In this document: one piece after another, positions 16,736-25,660 of the stretch | Numbering within the stretch: the first letter of the stretch is position 1 | How the letters are laid out: every line of letters starts with the position of its first letter | Source: Halanaerobiaceae bacterium | GTDB taxonomy: Bacteria > Bacillota > Halanaerobiia > Halanaerobiales > Halarsenatibacteraceae | Length of the DNA stretch: 51,377 bases | Direction of reading: 5' to 3' | Assembly: GCA_003553485.1 (NCBI GenBank) | Contig: PWEJ01000055.1 | Coordinates: forward strand, 1-51,377 | Made by a program: the position numbers and the translations under genes | The notes under the pieces: model-generated | Told to the model about the DNA's origin: nothing | Seen by the model: only the letters and a program-made list of their open reading frames with translations | Databases searched by the model: none

Positions 16736-16900
16736 CAGGCAGGTCTCCTGACTTCTGGCATTAACAGCTCTACCTTCCCTGCTTATAGCAAGTGGCTTAA
16801 AGGAGCTGATTTAGCCAGTAACAGTGGCGGGCCCGTCCAGGATTTTCACCTGATTCCCTATTCTCTCTCAGCCGTAACTGAGAGCACCTGAAAACGTATT
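16736..16900 (-). promoter_or_regulatory. Cobalamin riboswitch
   Basis: Read on the minus strand, the aptamer runs from the P1/P2 region CAGGTGCTCTCAG, through GGGAATCAGGTG and ATCCTGGACGGGCCCGCCACTG (core with the GCCACTG B12 box, here near 16822-16831) to the closing AGTCAGGAGACCTGCC. These are the conserved elements of the AdoCbl-type riboswitch. It controls, in order, a 28-residue membrane peptide, BtuF and CobU. A possible promoter (TATAAT-like) lies near 16950. About 470 bases separate the aptamer from btuF; this space holds two terminator-like hairpins and the small gene. Confidence 0.94.
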
Positions 16901-17028
16901 TTTACTTAAAGAAACCAATATATAATTTTAAATAAATCTCTTAGGCTTATTATATTGTTTCTATAAAAGTGGTGAATGTCCTTCTTTTAAGTTCAATTTT
17001 TTGGGGAAATTTTATTAAACTCCTTTGC

Positions 17029-17778
17029 TTAGGCAAATTCATCTCTCTCTGGTACTGGAGGTGGTTCTATTTTATGCCTATTCCTTTCCTGCAAACCTTC
17101 GATTTTCTTTTCCAGCTCTGAGTCAATATTTTGCCCTAATATATAACGGTCAAGTTTATCATAACTTAACCCCAGCTCTGCTTCATCTGTTTGCCCTTCC
17201 CATAAACCGGCCGAGGGTTTGCGTTCAATTATTTTCTCAGGAATCCCTAAATATCTGGCTACCTCCCGCACTTCAGTTTTCACCAGTCGACCCAGGGGAG
17301 CTATATCGATTCCTCCATCACCAAATTTAGTGAAATATCCTGTGGTCAATTCACTCCAGTTGTCAGTTCCTACCACTAAGTAATCTTTCTTATTTGCTAT
17401 ATAATACAATTCTGTCATTCTGAGACGGGGTTTAATATTGGCAGCAGCAATTTTGTCCTCCTGAGGAAATACCTTTAATAATTTTTCCAAAAGTTTGTTA
17501 TAGACAGAATCAAGCTCAACTTCTTCATAATCAATGCCTATTTCTTCAGCGGCTAAAATGGCATCATTCCTATCTTCTGGATTGCTTTCACAGGGCATTA
17601 TCATTCCCAGAGAATTCTCTCCACATGCCCTTTTAAGCAAGGCCGCTGTTACCGAGGAATCAATTCCTCCACTTAATCCCACTACTCCTCCAGCTTTATT
17701 GGCCTGTGATATTCTCTCTGCCAGCCAGTCTGTAAGATAAGCAACGGTCTTTTCACAATCTAACTCCTCTTTTGCCAC
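17029..17778 (-). CDS. nadE: NAD(+) synthetase (ammonia-dependent type)
   Basis: A 249-residue enzyme that amidates nicotinic acid adenine dinucleotide to NAD. Visible motifs are the PP-loop VVGLSGGIDSSVTAALL, GTDNWSELTTGYFTKFGDGGIDIAPLGRLVKTEV, and RKPSAGLWEGQTDEAELGLSYD. There is no glutaminase domain, so ammonia is the nitrogen source. I choose the GTG at 17778 because AAGGAGG precedes it by 8 bases; the ATG at 17835 would overlap the upstream gene by 32 bases. It starts 25 bases after the pseudokinase gene and is probably in its operon. Confidence 0.93.
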   Translation of the reverse strand: MAKEELDCEKTVAYLTDWLAERISQANKAGGVVGLSGGIDSSVTAALLKRACGENSLGMIMPCESNPEDRNDAILAAEEIGIDYEEVELDSVYNKLLEKLLKVFPQEDKIAAANIKPRLRMTELYYIANKKDYLVVGTDNWSELTTGYFTKFGDGGIDIAPLGRLVKTEVREVARYLGIPEKIIERKPSAGLWEGQTDEAELGLSYDKLDRYILGQNIDSELEKKIEGLQERNRHKIEPPPVPERDEFA

Positions 17779-17803
17779 TCTATTTTCCTCCTTTACCCTG
17801 TAC

Positions 17804-19240
17804 TTAAATGTTATTTTCAGTCTCTGCAAATTCACCAGTTATCAAATCGGCAATAAAACCACTTACCTTGCTGATCTGCCAGCGTTCTTCAGAGATCTTC
17901 AACTGCACTTTGTCTCTTGCCTCCCATTCAGTTCTCCCTTCTTCGGTATTGGCAAAGAAAATATATTGTGCTTTATATAATCTTTTTTCTGCCTTTTCTT
18001 CCTTAAGCTCTAATTTTAAATCTTCCACCCCAAATAAGGCAGCCAATTCTTCTTCCAGTTCATCCTCCTCTGCCAGATCCTCCGGGGCAGCTTCTTCAGC
18101 CGGTTCCATTTCATAAAATTGGCGCATCGTCTCCATTACATGGGATTCAGAGACCATTCTTCTTAAATTTCCTAAATCAACTTCAGCAGTGTCATCTAAG
18201 AGCATGACATTTTTCTCATCAATGGCCTGATAAAAATAAGTGACTACCTCTTCTGAACTATGGTTAGCGGTGATATGCTCCTCTCTACCTGTAGTAAAAA
18301 TCATCAGTGGTATTAAAAGAAGTACTAATGCTGCCACTAACAGCATATGCCAGCGCCTTTTTACAGTGAGTTTTAACTTCTGTTTGTAATTGAAAAGCTT
18401 AACTCGACGAGATTTTTTTCTCTTCAGGGGCTTATAGGTTGCCGGTGCTAATGTGAGCTCTGGAGTAGAAAGTTCTGCTAGTTTATTTTGCAGCTCAGCA
18501 AAATCAGGTCGCTCTGCTGGATTGTGGGCTAAACAAAGGTCAACAAGGGCACCTAATTCTGGAGCTAAATCGGGACGCAAATCACATAACTCGAGCTTGC
18601 TGGCGCTGATAACTCTATCAACGACTTCAGATTTATCCTGGCCATGATAGGGTGGTTTCTCTGCCAGCCAGTAATAGATAATCACCCCAAGTGAAAATAC
18701 CAGGGATTTTTCTCGGTTAATAGTTTCTCCAGTTATCAGCTCGGGAGCGCGAAAATATTCTTCACTTAAGTGTTGTTCATCGCCGGCATATTTAGTAAAA
18801 AGCTCGGCCAGTTCTGGTGGTATCAACTTGATTTCTACAGGATTGTTTTCCCTATCTTTATGGGCTGAAAACCTCAGTTGATCCAGAGTTAGCATTTCCC
18901 AGCCCAGCTCATCAGCCTCTATTTCTTGTAAGGATACAAGCAAGGCTCTCCACCAGTCAAGAACCTTGGAAGGCGAAGGAACAAAGTCAAGCTCACTGAA
19001 TTGCTTACCCCAGCCAGCTGTCTCTGTTAAAATATAATAACCAGAGCCAGATTTATATAATTTAACAGGTTTAATAAAGGTAGCAGTGGGGTCCCGGGGA
19101 TAACATGAAATTATGTCATTTACTTCTTTTCTTATTTCATTGATAACTTGAGAACGTGGTTTTCTTTCTGCAAACAGATCTCGTCCATAATATTTTTTCT
19201 GCTCAATGTTAAACTCTTGCAAAGAACTTTGTTTACCCAT
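17804..19240 (-). CDS. Membrane pseudokinase with extracytoplasmic NTF2-like domain
   Basis: A 478-residue protein. The N-terminal 265 residues resemble a Ser/Thr protein kinase: YFRAPELITGE matches the APE segment, SLVFSLGVIIYYWLAEKPPYHG matches subdomain IX, and NPAERPDFAEL matches subdomain XI. The catalytic loop HRD and the DFG motif are missing (LTLDQLRFS and VEIKLIPPEL lie where they should be), so it is probably catalytically dead. A basic stretch and one membrane helix (about 298-316) follow, then an acidic NTF2-like domain outside the membrane. The start at 19240 follows AAGGAG; an upstream ATG at 19264 overlaps that site. It may be a sensor or scaffold; coupling to nadE is unexplained. 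Confidence 0.75.
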   Translation of the reverse strand: MGKQSSLQEFNIEQKKYYGRDLFAERKPRSQVINEIRKEVNDIISCYPRDPTATFIKPVKLYKSGSGYYILTETAGWGKQFSELDFVPSPSKVLDWWRALLVSLQEIEADELGWEMLTLDQLRFSAHKDRENNPVEIKLIPPELAELFTKYAGDEQHLSEEYFRAPELITGETINREKSLVFSLGVIIYYWLAEKPPYHGQDKSEVVDRVISASKLELCDLRPDLAPELGALVDLCLAHNPAERPDFAELQNKLAELSTPELTLAPATYKPLKRKKSRRVKLFNYKQKLKLTVKRRWHMLLVAALVLLLIPLMIFTTGREEHITANHSSEEVVTYFYQAIDEKNVMLLDDTAEVDLGNLRRMVSESHVMETMRQFYEMEPAEEAAPEDLAEEDELEEELAALFGVEDLKLELKEEKAEKRLYKAQYIFFANTEEGRTEWEARDKVQLKISEERWQISKVSGFIADLITGEFAETENNI

Positions 19241-19303
19241 AGCTGTTACTCCTTCTGCTGGCATTTTGAGTTATGTTTATTAAGCAGTCTTTATCTTCTA
19301 ATA

Positions 19304-20956
19304 TCAATGCTGGCTATATATTCGGGCCTCGTAGGGAGCCAGGGGTGGAATTTTATCACTAGCATGGTCCTCTTTTACCATTACATTGCTCATTATAAAC
19401 TCCAGGTTTTTACTATAATGGTCATCTAAAAACACCTGTATAGTGTTAGAAAAGTTTAAGACTACCAAAAAAGTTCTATCCTTTCCTTTTCGCCAATAGG
19501 CAAATATATCTTCATCATCAGCTGCCGACTGCATAAAATAACCCCTTATCAAAGCAGGATTATTTTTTCTGAAACTGATGAGGTCTCGATAATATTGTAA
19601 AACAGAGTTTTCCTTTTCTTTCTCCTGGTCTACATTAACTTCTTGATAGTTATCATTGAGTTTAAGCCAGGGAGTTCCAGAAGTAAAGCCAGCTCCCCTA
19701 GAGCTATTCCATTGCATGGGAGAACGCCCATTGTCCCGTCCCCGGGTAGATATCAGCTCCAGAGCTTCCTGGGGATCACCACCATTTTCAATAAAACTAT
19801 TATAAAAATTGCGCGATTCAACATCAACGACCTCTGAAATATCAGTAAAGTTTAAATTAGTCATGCCTATCTCCTGTCCTTGATAAATAAAGGGAGTGAC
19901 AGGCAGGGTGAGCAGCATAGTAGCAAGCATTTTTGCCGATCTTTCCCTATACTTACCCCCTTTAGCAAAGCGCTCCACTGAACGAGGCTGGTCATGATTT
20001 TCCAAGTAAAAAGCATTCCAGCCCTCAGGGGCAAGGGTTCTCAACCACTTCTCTATCACCTGCTTAAAGGAGACCAGGGAAAATTCCTTGCCAGTCCACT
20101 TATCCTTTCTTTGGTCCAGGGAAACATGGTCAAAATGAATCAGCAGATCCAAAGCCTTCTCGGTGTCAGCAATCAGGCTTTTATAATACTGGGGTTCTCC
20201 TCCTATCACTTCACCAATTTTAACCATATCATAATTTTTAAATACCTCTTGATTCATTTCTTTAAGATAATCAGTCAGCTTAGGCCCATTAACAAAATAG
20301 GGGCTGCCATCGGTGTAACCGCTGGATTTCTTTTCTCCTTCAGGATACCCTTCTGCCTTTGATAATAAATTAATTACATCAAGTCTAAAACCATCGACAC
20401 CTTTATCAAGCCAGAATTTCATGATTTCATAAACTTCCTGCCTGACTCTTGGATTTTCCCAGTTCAAATCTGGTTGTTCCTCATGGAAAAGATGAAGATA
20501 ATATTCTTCTCTTGCTTCATCAAAACTCCAGGTGGGACCCCCAAAAAATGATTCCCAGTTATTTGGTTTGTCAGTTTCCCAGTGATAAAAATCAGCAAAG
20601 GGTCCCCTGGAGTTCTCTCGTGATTTTTGAAACCACTTATGTTGTGATGAAGTATGATTAACTACCATATCAAGGATTAATCGGATATCACGGCGATGAA
20701 GTTCTTCCATCAGAGTATGAAAATCTGCCATATCTCCAAACTCAGGCTTTATCTTGCGATAATTACTAATATCATATCCATTATCAAAATCCGGTGAGGC
20801 AAAAATCGGACTAAGCCATACCATATCTATACCCAAATAATCTAAATAATCAACCTGTGATATTATGCCTGGGAGATCTCCGACACCATTTCCAGTGCTA
20901 TCTTTAAAGCTTTTTGGATATATCTGATATAAAATTCCCTCTTTCCACCATTCCAA
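19304..20956 (-). CDS. Alpha-glucosidase, GH13 (oligo-1,6-glucosidase / trehalose-6-phosphate hydrolase type)
   Basis: A 550-residue cytoplasmic GH13 enzyme. It opens WWKEGILYQIYPKSFKDS and carries the four conserved regions: DMVVNHTS (about 96-103), GFRLDVIN with nucleophile D193, the acid/base E249 in KIGEV, and NHDQPR with D322. The Val after the catalytic Glu region and length match oligo-1,6-glucosidases and alpha-glucosidases; trehalose-6-phosphate hydrolase is an alternative. The start is TTG (20956) after AAAGGAGG. It lies 68 bases downstream of pgi on the same strand and fits sugar breakdown toward glucose-6-phosphate. Confidence 0.92.
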   Translation of the reverse strand: MEWWKEGILYQIYPKSFKDSTGNGVGDLPGIISQVDYLDYLGIDMVWLSPIFASPDFDNGYDISNYRKIKPEFGDMADFHTLMEELHRRDIRLILDMVVNHTSSQHKWFQKSRENSRGPFADFYHWETDKPNNWESFFGGPTWSFDEAREEYYLHLFHEEQPDLNWENPRVRQEVYEIMKFWLDKGVDGFRLDVINLLSKAEGYPEGEKKSSGYTDGSPYFVNGPKLTDYLKEMNQEVFKNYDMVKIGEVIGGEPQYYKSLIADTEKALDLLIHFDHVSLDQRKDKWTGKEFSLVSFKQVIEKWLRTLAPEGWNAFYLENHDQPRSVERFAKGGKYRERSAKMLATMLLTLPVTPFIYQGQEIGMTNLNFTDISEVVDVESRNFYNSFIENGGDPQEALELISTRGRDNGRSPMQWNSSRGAGFTSGTPWLKLNDNYQEVNVDQEKEKENSVLQYYRDLISFRKNNPALIRGYFMQSAADDEDIFAYWRKGKDRTFLVVLNFSNTIQVFLDDHYSKNLEFIMSNVMVKEDHASDKIPPLAPYEARIYSQH

Positions 20957-21024
20957 TTATTTTGGCCTCCTTTCATAAGAGCCCCGATACCAGTCTTGTT
21001 TTTAACAATTAAAGAATATAGTTA

Positions 21025-22455
21025 TTAAAGTATCATATCTTGATCTGGATCAGGCCAATCTAAAAATTCTTCCTTTTTTTCCTCATAACCATCTCTACCC
21101 AGGATGCCATAGGCAAACTTCTTGCCCAATTCAACACCGGGCTGATTATAGGTATCGATATTAAAGAGTTCTCCCACAAAGGCCGTTTCCATTTCCAGCA
21201 GGTAAAATAATTGTCCTAAAGTATAAGCAGAAATCTCCGGTAATTTAATGGTAGCATTGGCTCTACCCCTTTTGGTTAATGCCCTTTCGGTGGCCTTTTT
21301 CTCTGTATTCAACAGTTTACCTAAAGAATGGCCTCCAAGATAATTCAATCCATCTAAATCCTGATAGATTTTTGGTATTTCTATATCAACAGACATTTCT
21401 GCTACCTCAATGAAGGTGATTATTTTATCATAGGGGCCTTCCATATATAATTGAACCTGAGAATGTTGGTCAGTAGCTCCCAGGGCTTTAATTGGGGTGG
21501 GACCTACATTTACTGTTTCGCCCTGCCGATTTACTTTTTTCCCCAGGGATTCAGCCCAGAGCTGCCTATACCAGTCAGCTACATCTTTTAAGGCGTGGCT
21601 ATAGGGCATCATAACAGACATCCTTTTCCCTTTATTATAGGCCAGATATTGCAAAGCCCCATGTAAGTAGGCCGGGTTATCCCAGATTTCTTCGCTCTGA
21701 CAGCGATGGGCCATCCTGGCAGCTCCGGCTAAAAGCTCAGAAATATTCACACCGGTAAAGGCAGCAGATACCATCCCCACCGGAGTTAGCACTGAAAAAC
21801 GCCCTCCAACGTCTTTAGGAATATGAAAGCAGGGATAGCCTTCCCGCTCAGCTATTTCCTTTAAATAGCCAGAATCACTGCTAGTTATAGCTATGAAATG
21901 CTCAGCAAGATTATCTTCGCCAACCTCTTTAGCCACGGCTTCTCTAGCCAGCAAATATAAACTCATGGTTTCTGCTGTGCTGCCGGATTTAGAGGTGACA
22001 TTAAAGATTGTCTTTTCCAGGTCTAATATTTCCAGTAGGCTAACAAATCTTTCCGGGTCTACATTATCAGGAACAAAAAGGCGCGGGTAACCCTGGCGGG
22101 CTTTCTCATTCATATTATAATAGGGGTCATTTAAAGCTGTCTGGACAGCTATATTGCCAAGAGCTGAACCCCCGATTCCTAAGACCACATAGTTATCATA
22201 GTCTTTAGCTCTCTCACTGGCCAGTTTCTTTATTTCGGCCACAACCTCATCCTGCTCGAAGGGCAATTTCATAAAACCAGGTTTATTACTCCTTATCCGA
22301 TGATGCGCCTTACGAGCTTCATCCTGCAGGTCATCAATCCAGTTTCTTTTCATTCCCTGTTCCTGACCTAACCTTTCTGCAAACATATTATTGACATCAA
22401 GGGTAATATCCTGTCTTACCGTCTTATTTTGAGCTTGCTCAACTTTTTTTTGCAT
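21025..22455 (-). CDS. pgi: Glucose-6-phosphate isomerase
   Basis: A 476-residue enzyme interconverting glucose-6-phosphate and fructose-6-phosphate. Typical motifs are VVLGIGGSALGN, FNVTSKSGSTAETM (phosphate site), the Glu-containing SLGKKVNRQG segment, PIKALGATDQHSQVQLYMEGP and the C-terminal TYNQPGVELGKKFAYG. Its length and the GATDQHS variant suit the shorter Firmicutes/Thermotoga form. The ATG follows a weak GGTGGTG. It sits between the GH13 gene and pseudouridine catabolism genes on the same strand. Confidence 0.95.
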   Translation of the reverse strand: MQKKVEQAQNKTVRQDITLDVNNMFAERLGQEQGMKRNWIDDLQDEARKAHHRIRSNKPGFMKLPFEQDEVVAEIKKLASERAKDYDNYVVLGIGGSALGNIAVQTALNDPYYNMNEKARQGYPRLFVPDNVDPERFVSLLEILDLEKTIFNVTSKSGSTAETMSLYLLAREAVAKEVGEDNLAEHFIAITSSDSGYLKEIAEREGYPCFHIPKDVGGRFSVLTPVGMVSAAFTGVNISELLAGAARMAHRCQSEEIWDNPAYLHGALQYLAYNKGKRMSVMMPYSHALKDVADWYRQLWAESLGKKVNRQGETVNVGPTPIKALGATDQHSQVQLYMEGPYDKIITFIEVAEMSVDIEIPKIYQDLDGLNYLGGHSLGKLLNTEKKATERALTKRGRANATIKLPEISAYTLGQLFYLLEMETAFVGELFNIDTYNQPGVELGKKFAYGILGRDGYEEKKEEFLDWPDPDQDMIL

Positions 22456-22493
22456 ATTATCACCACCAAAAATTTTTTACCTAACAAATATTA

Positions 22494-23411
22494 TTATAAA
22501 ACAGCCATATTTTGATAAGAAAGAGCTAGCCGGGCTCCTAACCTGGCATTATTTTTCAGCAGTTCAATATTGACTTTTAAACTCTCCCCGGCAGAAATCT
22601 CTTTAATCCTATCCAACAAAAAAGGAGTTAAAGAAAATCCAGAAATCTCCTGCTCTCTGGCTTCAGCTACGGCTTTTTTGATCTCTGGTTCTATCTGAGA
22701 ATAGGGTATTTCAAATTCTTCGGGAATGGGATTAACCACCAGTATCCCATTGTTTAACTTCAATTCATTGCGAGCTCTGACTATTTTAGCTATATCTTGA
22801 GGTGTATCAACTCTGGTCTTTAATTTTATGCCACTAGAGCTGGAGTAGAAGGCTGGAAACTCGGAAGTGCGGTAGCCTATGATTGGTACACCCTCCGTCT
22901 CTAATTTTTCCAAAGTTAACTCTAAATCAAGGATAGCTTTTGCTCCTGCGGAAATCACTGTAATTGGAGTCCGGCCAAGCTCTGTTAAATCAGCCGAGAT
23001 ATCAAAGTTGTTTTCTCCTCCTCGATGAACTCCACCAATTCCTCCGGTGACAAAAAACTCAATTCCGGCCCTGTGAGCTATTATCATAGTTGCAGCAACG
23101 GTGGTTGAACCGTATTTTCCCTGGGCCACTACCTGAGGTAAGTCTCTTCGGCTAACCTTTTCCACCTTTTCCTCTTGGGCTAAAAGCTCAATTTCTTCTT
23201 TACTAATACCAACTTTTATTTTGCCCCCCAATATGGCTATAGTTGCCGGCACAGCACCTAAAGTGGTAATAATTTCTTCTAGTTCTTTAGCTGTTTTAAT
23301 ATTTTCTGGATAGGGCATGCCGTGGGTTATAACTGTGGATTCCAGAGCCACAACGGGACGGTTTTCATATTTTGCTTCTTTAACTTTATCGGAAATTATC
23401 AAGGATTTCAC
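22494..23411 (-). CDS. psuG: Pseudouridine-5'-phosphate glycosidase
   Basis: A 305-residue enzyme that splits pseudouridine 5'-phosphate to uracil and ribose-5-phosphate. Motifs include VALESTVITHGMPYPEN, ATIAILGGKIKVGI, the central GGIGGVHRG and SAGAKAILDLELTLEKLET, and GYRTSEFPAFYSSSSG, all standard for the family. The start is GTG (23411) with GGGAGG eight bases upstream. It begins 5 bases after the stop of the PfkB kinase, which supplies its substrate, so this is a two-gene pathway unit for recycling pseudouridine from RNA. Confidence 0.95.
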   Translation of the reverse strand: MKSLIISDKVKEAKYENRPVVALESTVITHGMPYPENIKTAKELEEIITTLGAVPATIAILGGKIKVGISKEEIELLAQEEKVEKVSRRDLPQVVAQGKYGSTTVAATMIIAHRAGIEFFVTGGIGGVHRGGENNFDISADLTELGRTPITVISAGAKAILDLELTLEKLETEGVPIIGYRTSEFPAFYSSSSGIKLKTRVDTPQDIAKIVRARNELKLNNGILVVNPIPEEFEIPYSQIEPEIKKAVAEAREQEISGFSLTPFLLDRIKEISAGESLKVNIELLKNNARLGARLALSYQNMAVL

Positions 23412-23416
23412 TAAAT

Positions 23417-24373
23417 TTACCTCCCATGCTGAACCGCTTTGATTTTACTGGCTAAATTTTCCACCACTGTATCCGAAGATTTAATGGTCATAAGAGCAGC
23501 ATATTGCCCGTATTCCACCGCTTTTTCTGGTTTTAGGCTGTGATAGATGCCATGGATAAAACCTGCCGTCAAAGCATCTCCTGCCCCGGTAGTCTCAGTT
23601 ATCTCCTCGACAATTTTAATAGGAACTGGCTGATAAAAAGTCTTCAGCGGGCTGGAATAAATCACCCCCTGGCTTCCTAAACTAACCACTAAAGTTGTCC
23701 GGGGCGATTTATCTTCTCTTTTTGCTGCTATCAATTGAGATAATTTTTGATAATCTCCCTCTGCTCCAGGCTTTTTTAAATCATAGAGAAAGCAAAATTC
23801 AGCCAGATTAGGTGTTAAATAATCTATCTGAGGTAAAAATTCTTTAATTTTACCAGCTTTCTCTAAAGAAACAGGGTCAACCACTATCCTTGCTGTTAAT
23901 TCAGCTTTAAAAAGCCAGGATAATGTCTCCAGGGTTAGATTAGTATCAAGAAAAATCAACCCTGCTTTGGCCAATAATTCTCGCCGCTCCTGTAATCTCT
24001 GACCGGTAATCTCTTTAATTATTTCCATATCAGCAATACCAGCTAATAATTCCCCTTTTTCATCTAGTACTGCTAAATAAGTTCCTGTTTTATATTTATC
24101 GCTCTGGATAATAAATTCCAGATTGACAGCTCTCTTTCCTGTTTTTTTTAATATTTTCTTTCCCGCTGGGTCTTTCCCCACAGCCGAGATTAAAAAAACC
24201 CTATTGTTCAACTCAGCTAAGACTGAGGCTAAATTGCAGCCCACTCCTCCAGGGGAGCTAATCACTTTTCCAGGATTAGAGGTGCCCCTGATCAATTCAC
24301 CTTCACTATAACCTTTGATATCTAAATTAGCTCCTCCAATAACTACAATATAACTATTTTCCTCAATAATCAA
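23417..24373 (-). CDS. psuK: PfkB family kinase, probable pseudouridine kinase
   Basis: A 318-residue ribokinase-family sugar kinase. The opening YIVVIGGANLDIKGYSEGELIRGTSNPG matches pseudouridine kinases, and the C-terminal ETTGAGDALTAGFIHGIYH contains the anion-hole and catalytic Asp (GAGD). Adjacent psuG gives the substrate assignment: it should phosphorylate pseudouridine. The start is TTG (24373) preceded by GGGAGG. No transporter gene accompanies the pair. Confidence 0.9.
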   Translation of the reverse strand: MIIEENSYIVVIGGANLDIKGYSEGELIRGTSNPGKVISSPGGVGCNLASVLAELNNRVFLISAVGKDPAGKKILKKTGKRAVNLEFIIQSDKYKTGTYLAVLDEKGELLAGIADMEIIKEITGQRLQERRELLAKAGLIFLDTNLTLETLSWLFKAELTARIVVDPVSLEKAGKIKEFLPQIDYLTPNLAEFCFLYDLKKPGAEGDYQKLSQLIAAKREDKSPRTTLVVSLGSQGVIYSSPLKTFYQPVPIKIVEEITETTGAGDALTAGFIHGIYHSLKPEKAVEYGQYAALMTIKSSDTVVENLASKIKAVQHGR

Positions 24374-24461
24374 GTTCTCCTCCCTTTTAAATGAGTCATC
24401 GGCAATTAAATATTATTTTTTTCTATTTAATAGTAAATATTTGATAGAGCTCATATAAAAA

Positions 24462-24495
24462 TACCCCGATCACTTTTTAAAGCCCGACCGGGGTA
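24462..24495 (-). terminator. Intrinsic terminator of the rubrerythrin/superoxide reductase operon
   Basis: Arms TACCCCG and CGGGGTA with a loop of about 20 bases, followed on the minus strand by TTTTTATAT, about 50 bases after the superoxide reductase stop. Confidence 0.75.
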
Positions 24496-24545
24496 ATATC
24501 TGTTACAGAGATTATATATAGTACCTTGAAATCTTTCGATTGATA

Positions 24546-24899
24546 TTATTCTACTGTAATTTCCTGACAGGCTTCCCATTGACCATGCAGATTACAGCTT
24601 TCAAAGGCCCGCAGAGTAGTGGACTCTTCCAATTTAATCTTAAAGGTTACCTCAGCCTTTGCTTCGGGATTAAAATCTGCTCTAGCCAGCTGAAAATAGT
24701 CAGCATAAAGAGCCACATACTGAATAAAGTGCCCTTCCTCCATGGGATGTTCAATTTCCTCTCCCATTCTTAAGGTGACATCAAAGTATTCGCCCTTCTT
24801 TACCTTTTCTGGAAGGTCAACAAAGTAAGGCACATGCTTTTTCTCCAGAGTCGTCTTATCATTAGGATCTTGAATCTTCTTAACTTCATATTTAGCCAT
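24546..24899 (-). CDS. Superoxide reductase (desulfoferrodoxin/neelaredoxin family)
   Basis: A 117-residue non-heme iron enzyme that reduces superoxide to peroxide without making oxygen. The Fe(His)4(Cys) ligands are visible as H22 in EKKHVPY, H51 and H57 in EHPMEEGHFIQ, and C102 and H105 in CNLHGQW. There is no N-terminal desulforedoxin domain, so it is the one-iron form. It is the second gene of an operon with rubrerythrin, 70 bases downstream, which would remove the peroxide produced. A typical oxygen-defence pair of strict anaerobes. Confidence 0.93.
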   Translation of the reverse strand: MAKYEVKKIQDPNDKTTLEKKHVPYFVDLPEKVKKGEYFDVTLRMGEEIEHPMEEGHFIQYVALYADYFQLARADFNPEAKAEVTFKIKLEESTTLRAFESCNLHGQWEACQEITVE

Positions 24900-24969
24900 T
24901 TTTTTTATCCCCCTTGATTAAGATAATAAATTAAGCTGTTCAGTTAAACCCTGTGGCGCCAACTAAAGC

Positions 24970-25524
24970 TTACTCGAAAGCCTTGAATATTTCCTCTTCT
25001 TCTCCACATATCGGACAGTAGTCAGGTACCTCATCCTTAACAGTAAAACCACATTCCTGGCAGACATGAATAGATTCCACAGCAAAGTCCTGCTCTTGTT
25101 CCACCGCTTCTTTTGCTTCGGCAAAAATTTTAGCATGAGCTTTTTCGGCCTCTAAAGCATAGTGAAAGCTTTTAATGGCATCGTTCTCCTTTTGATTTTT
25201 AGCTACCTGAGAGAAAGCTGGATACATCTGTTCAACCTCATGATTCTCACCAGCAATAGCACCAGCAAGATTTTCGGCAGTACTACCAATACCAAAACCG
25301 GCTCCTGCTGCTACTAAAAAATCTCCCTTTACGTTTTCCAGGGCTCTAAAGTGATTACCGGCATGTACCTGCTCGGCAAAAGCTACCGCCTTAAAAAGAA
25401 GAGCTACTTTTTCATAACCCTCTTCAGCAGCTACATCACCCCAGACCTGGTAACGCTGAAAGGCCTGGCTCTCGCCACCAAAAGCATAACGTAGGTTTTC
25501 GGCTGTCATATCATTTTTTACCAT
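24970..25524 (-). CDS. rbr: Rubrerythrin
   Basis: A 184-residue peroxide reductase. Residues 1-145 are a ferritin-like four-helix bundle with the di-iron Glu/His residues (for example EAEKAHAKIF), and the C-terminus is a rubredoxin-like iron site with CQECGF and CPICG. The domain order (di-iron then rubredoxin) is that of classical rubrerythrin. It is the first gene of the operon with superoxide reductase and sits under a near-consensus promoter at 25619-25647. Confidence 0.95.
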   Translation of the reverse strand: MVKNDMTAENLRYAFGGESQAFQRYQVWGDVAAEEGYEKVALLFKAVAFAEQVHAGNHFRALENVKGDFLVAAGAGFGIGSTAENLAGAIAGENHEVEQMYPAFSQVAKNQKENDAIKSFHYALEAEKAHAKIFAEAKEAVEQEQDFAVESIHVCQECGFTVKDEVPDYCPICGEEEEIFKAFE

Positions 25525-25618
25525 ATTTTAATCTCCTCTCTATCTGTTTTATACCTGCCTGAACTAACGGCAAATTGGAATTATTTTTATCTTTAGACAA
25601 AAAATTTACTTTAAAATT

Positions 25619-25647
25619 ATAATACCACCTGCCAATTTTTTTGTCAA
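25619..25647 (-). promoter_or_regulatory. Strong promoter of the rubrerythrin operon
   Basis: On the minus strand a perfect TTGACA is followed after 17 bases by TATTAT. The leader to the rubrerythrin ATG would be about 85-90 bases. Confidence 0.72.
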
Positions 25648-25660
25648 GCAATAACTATTA

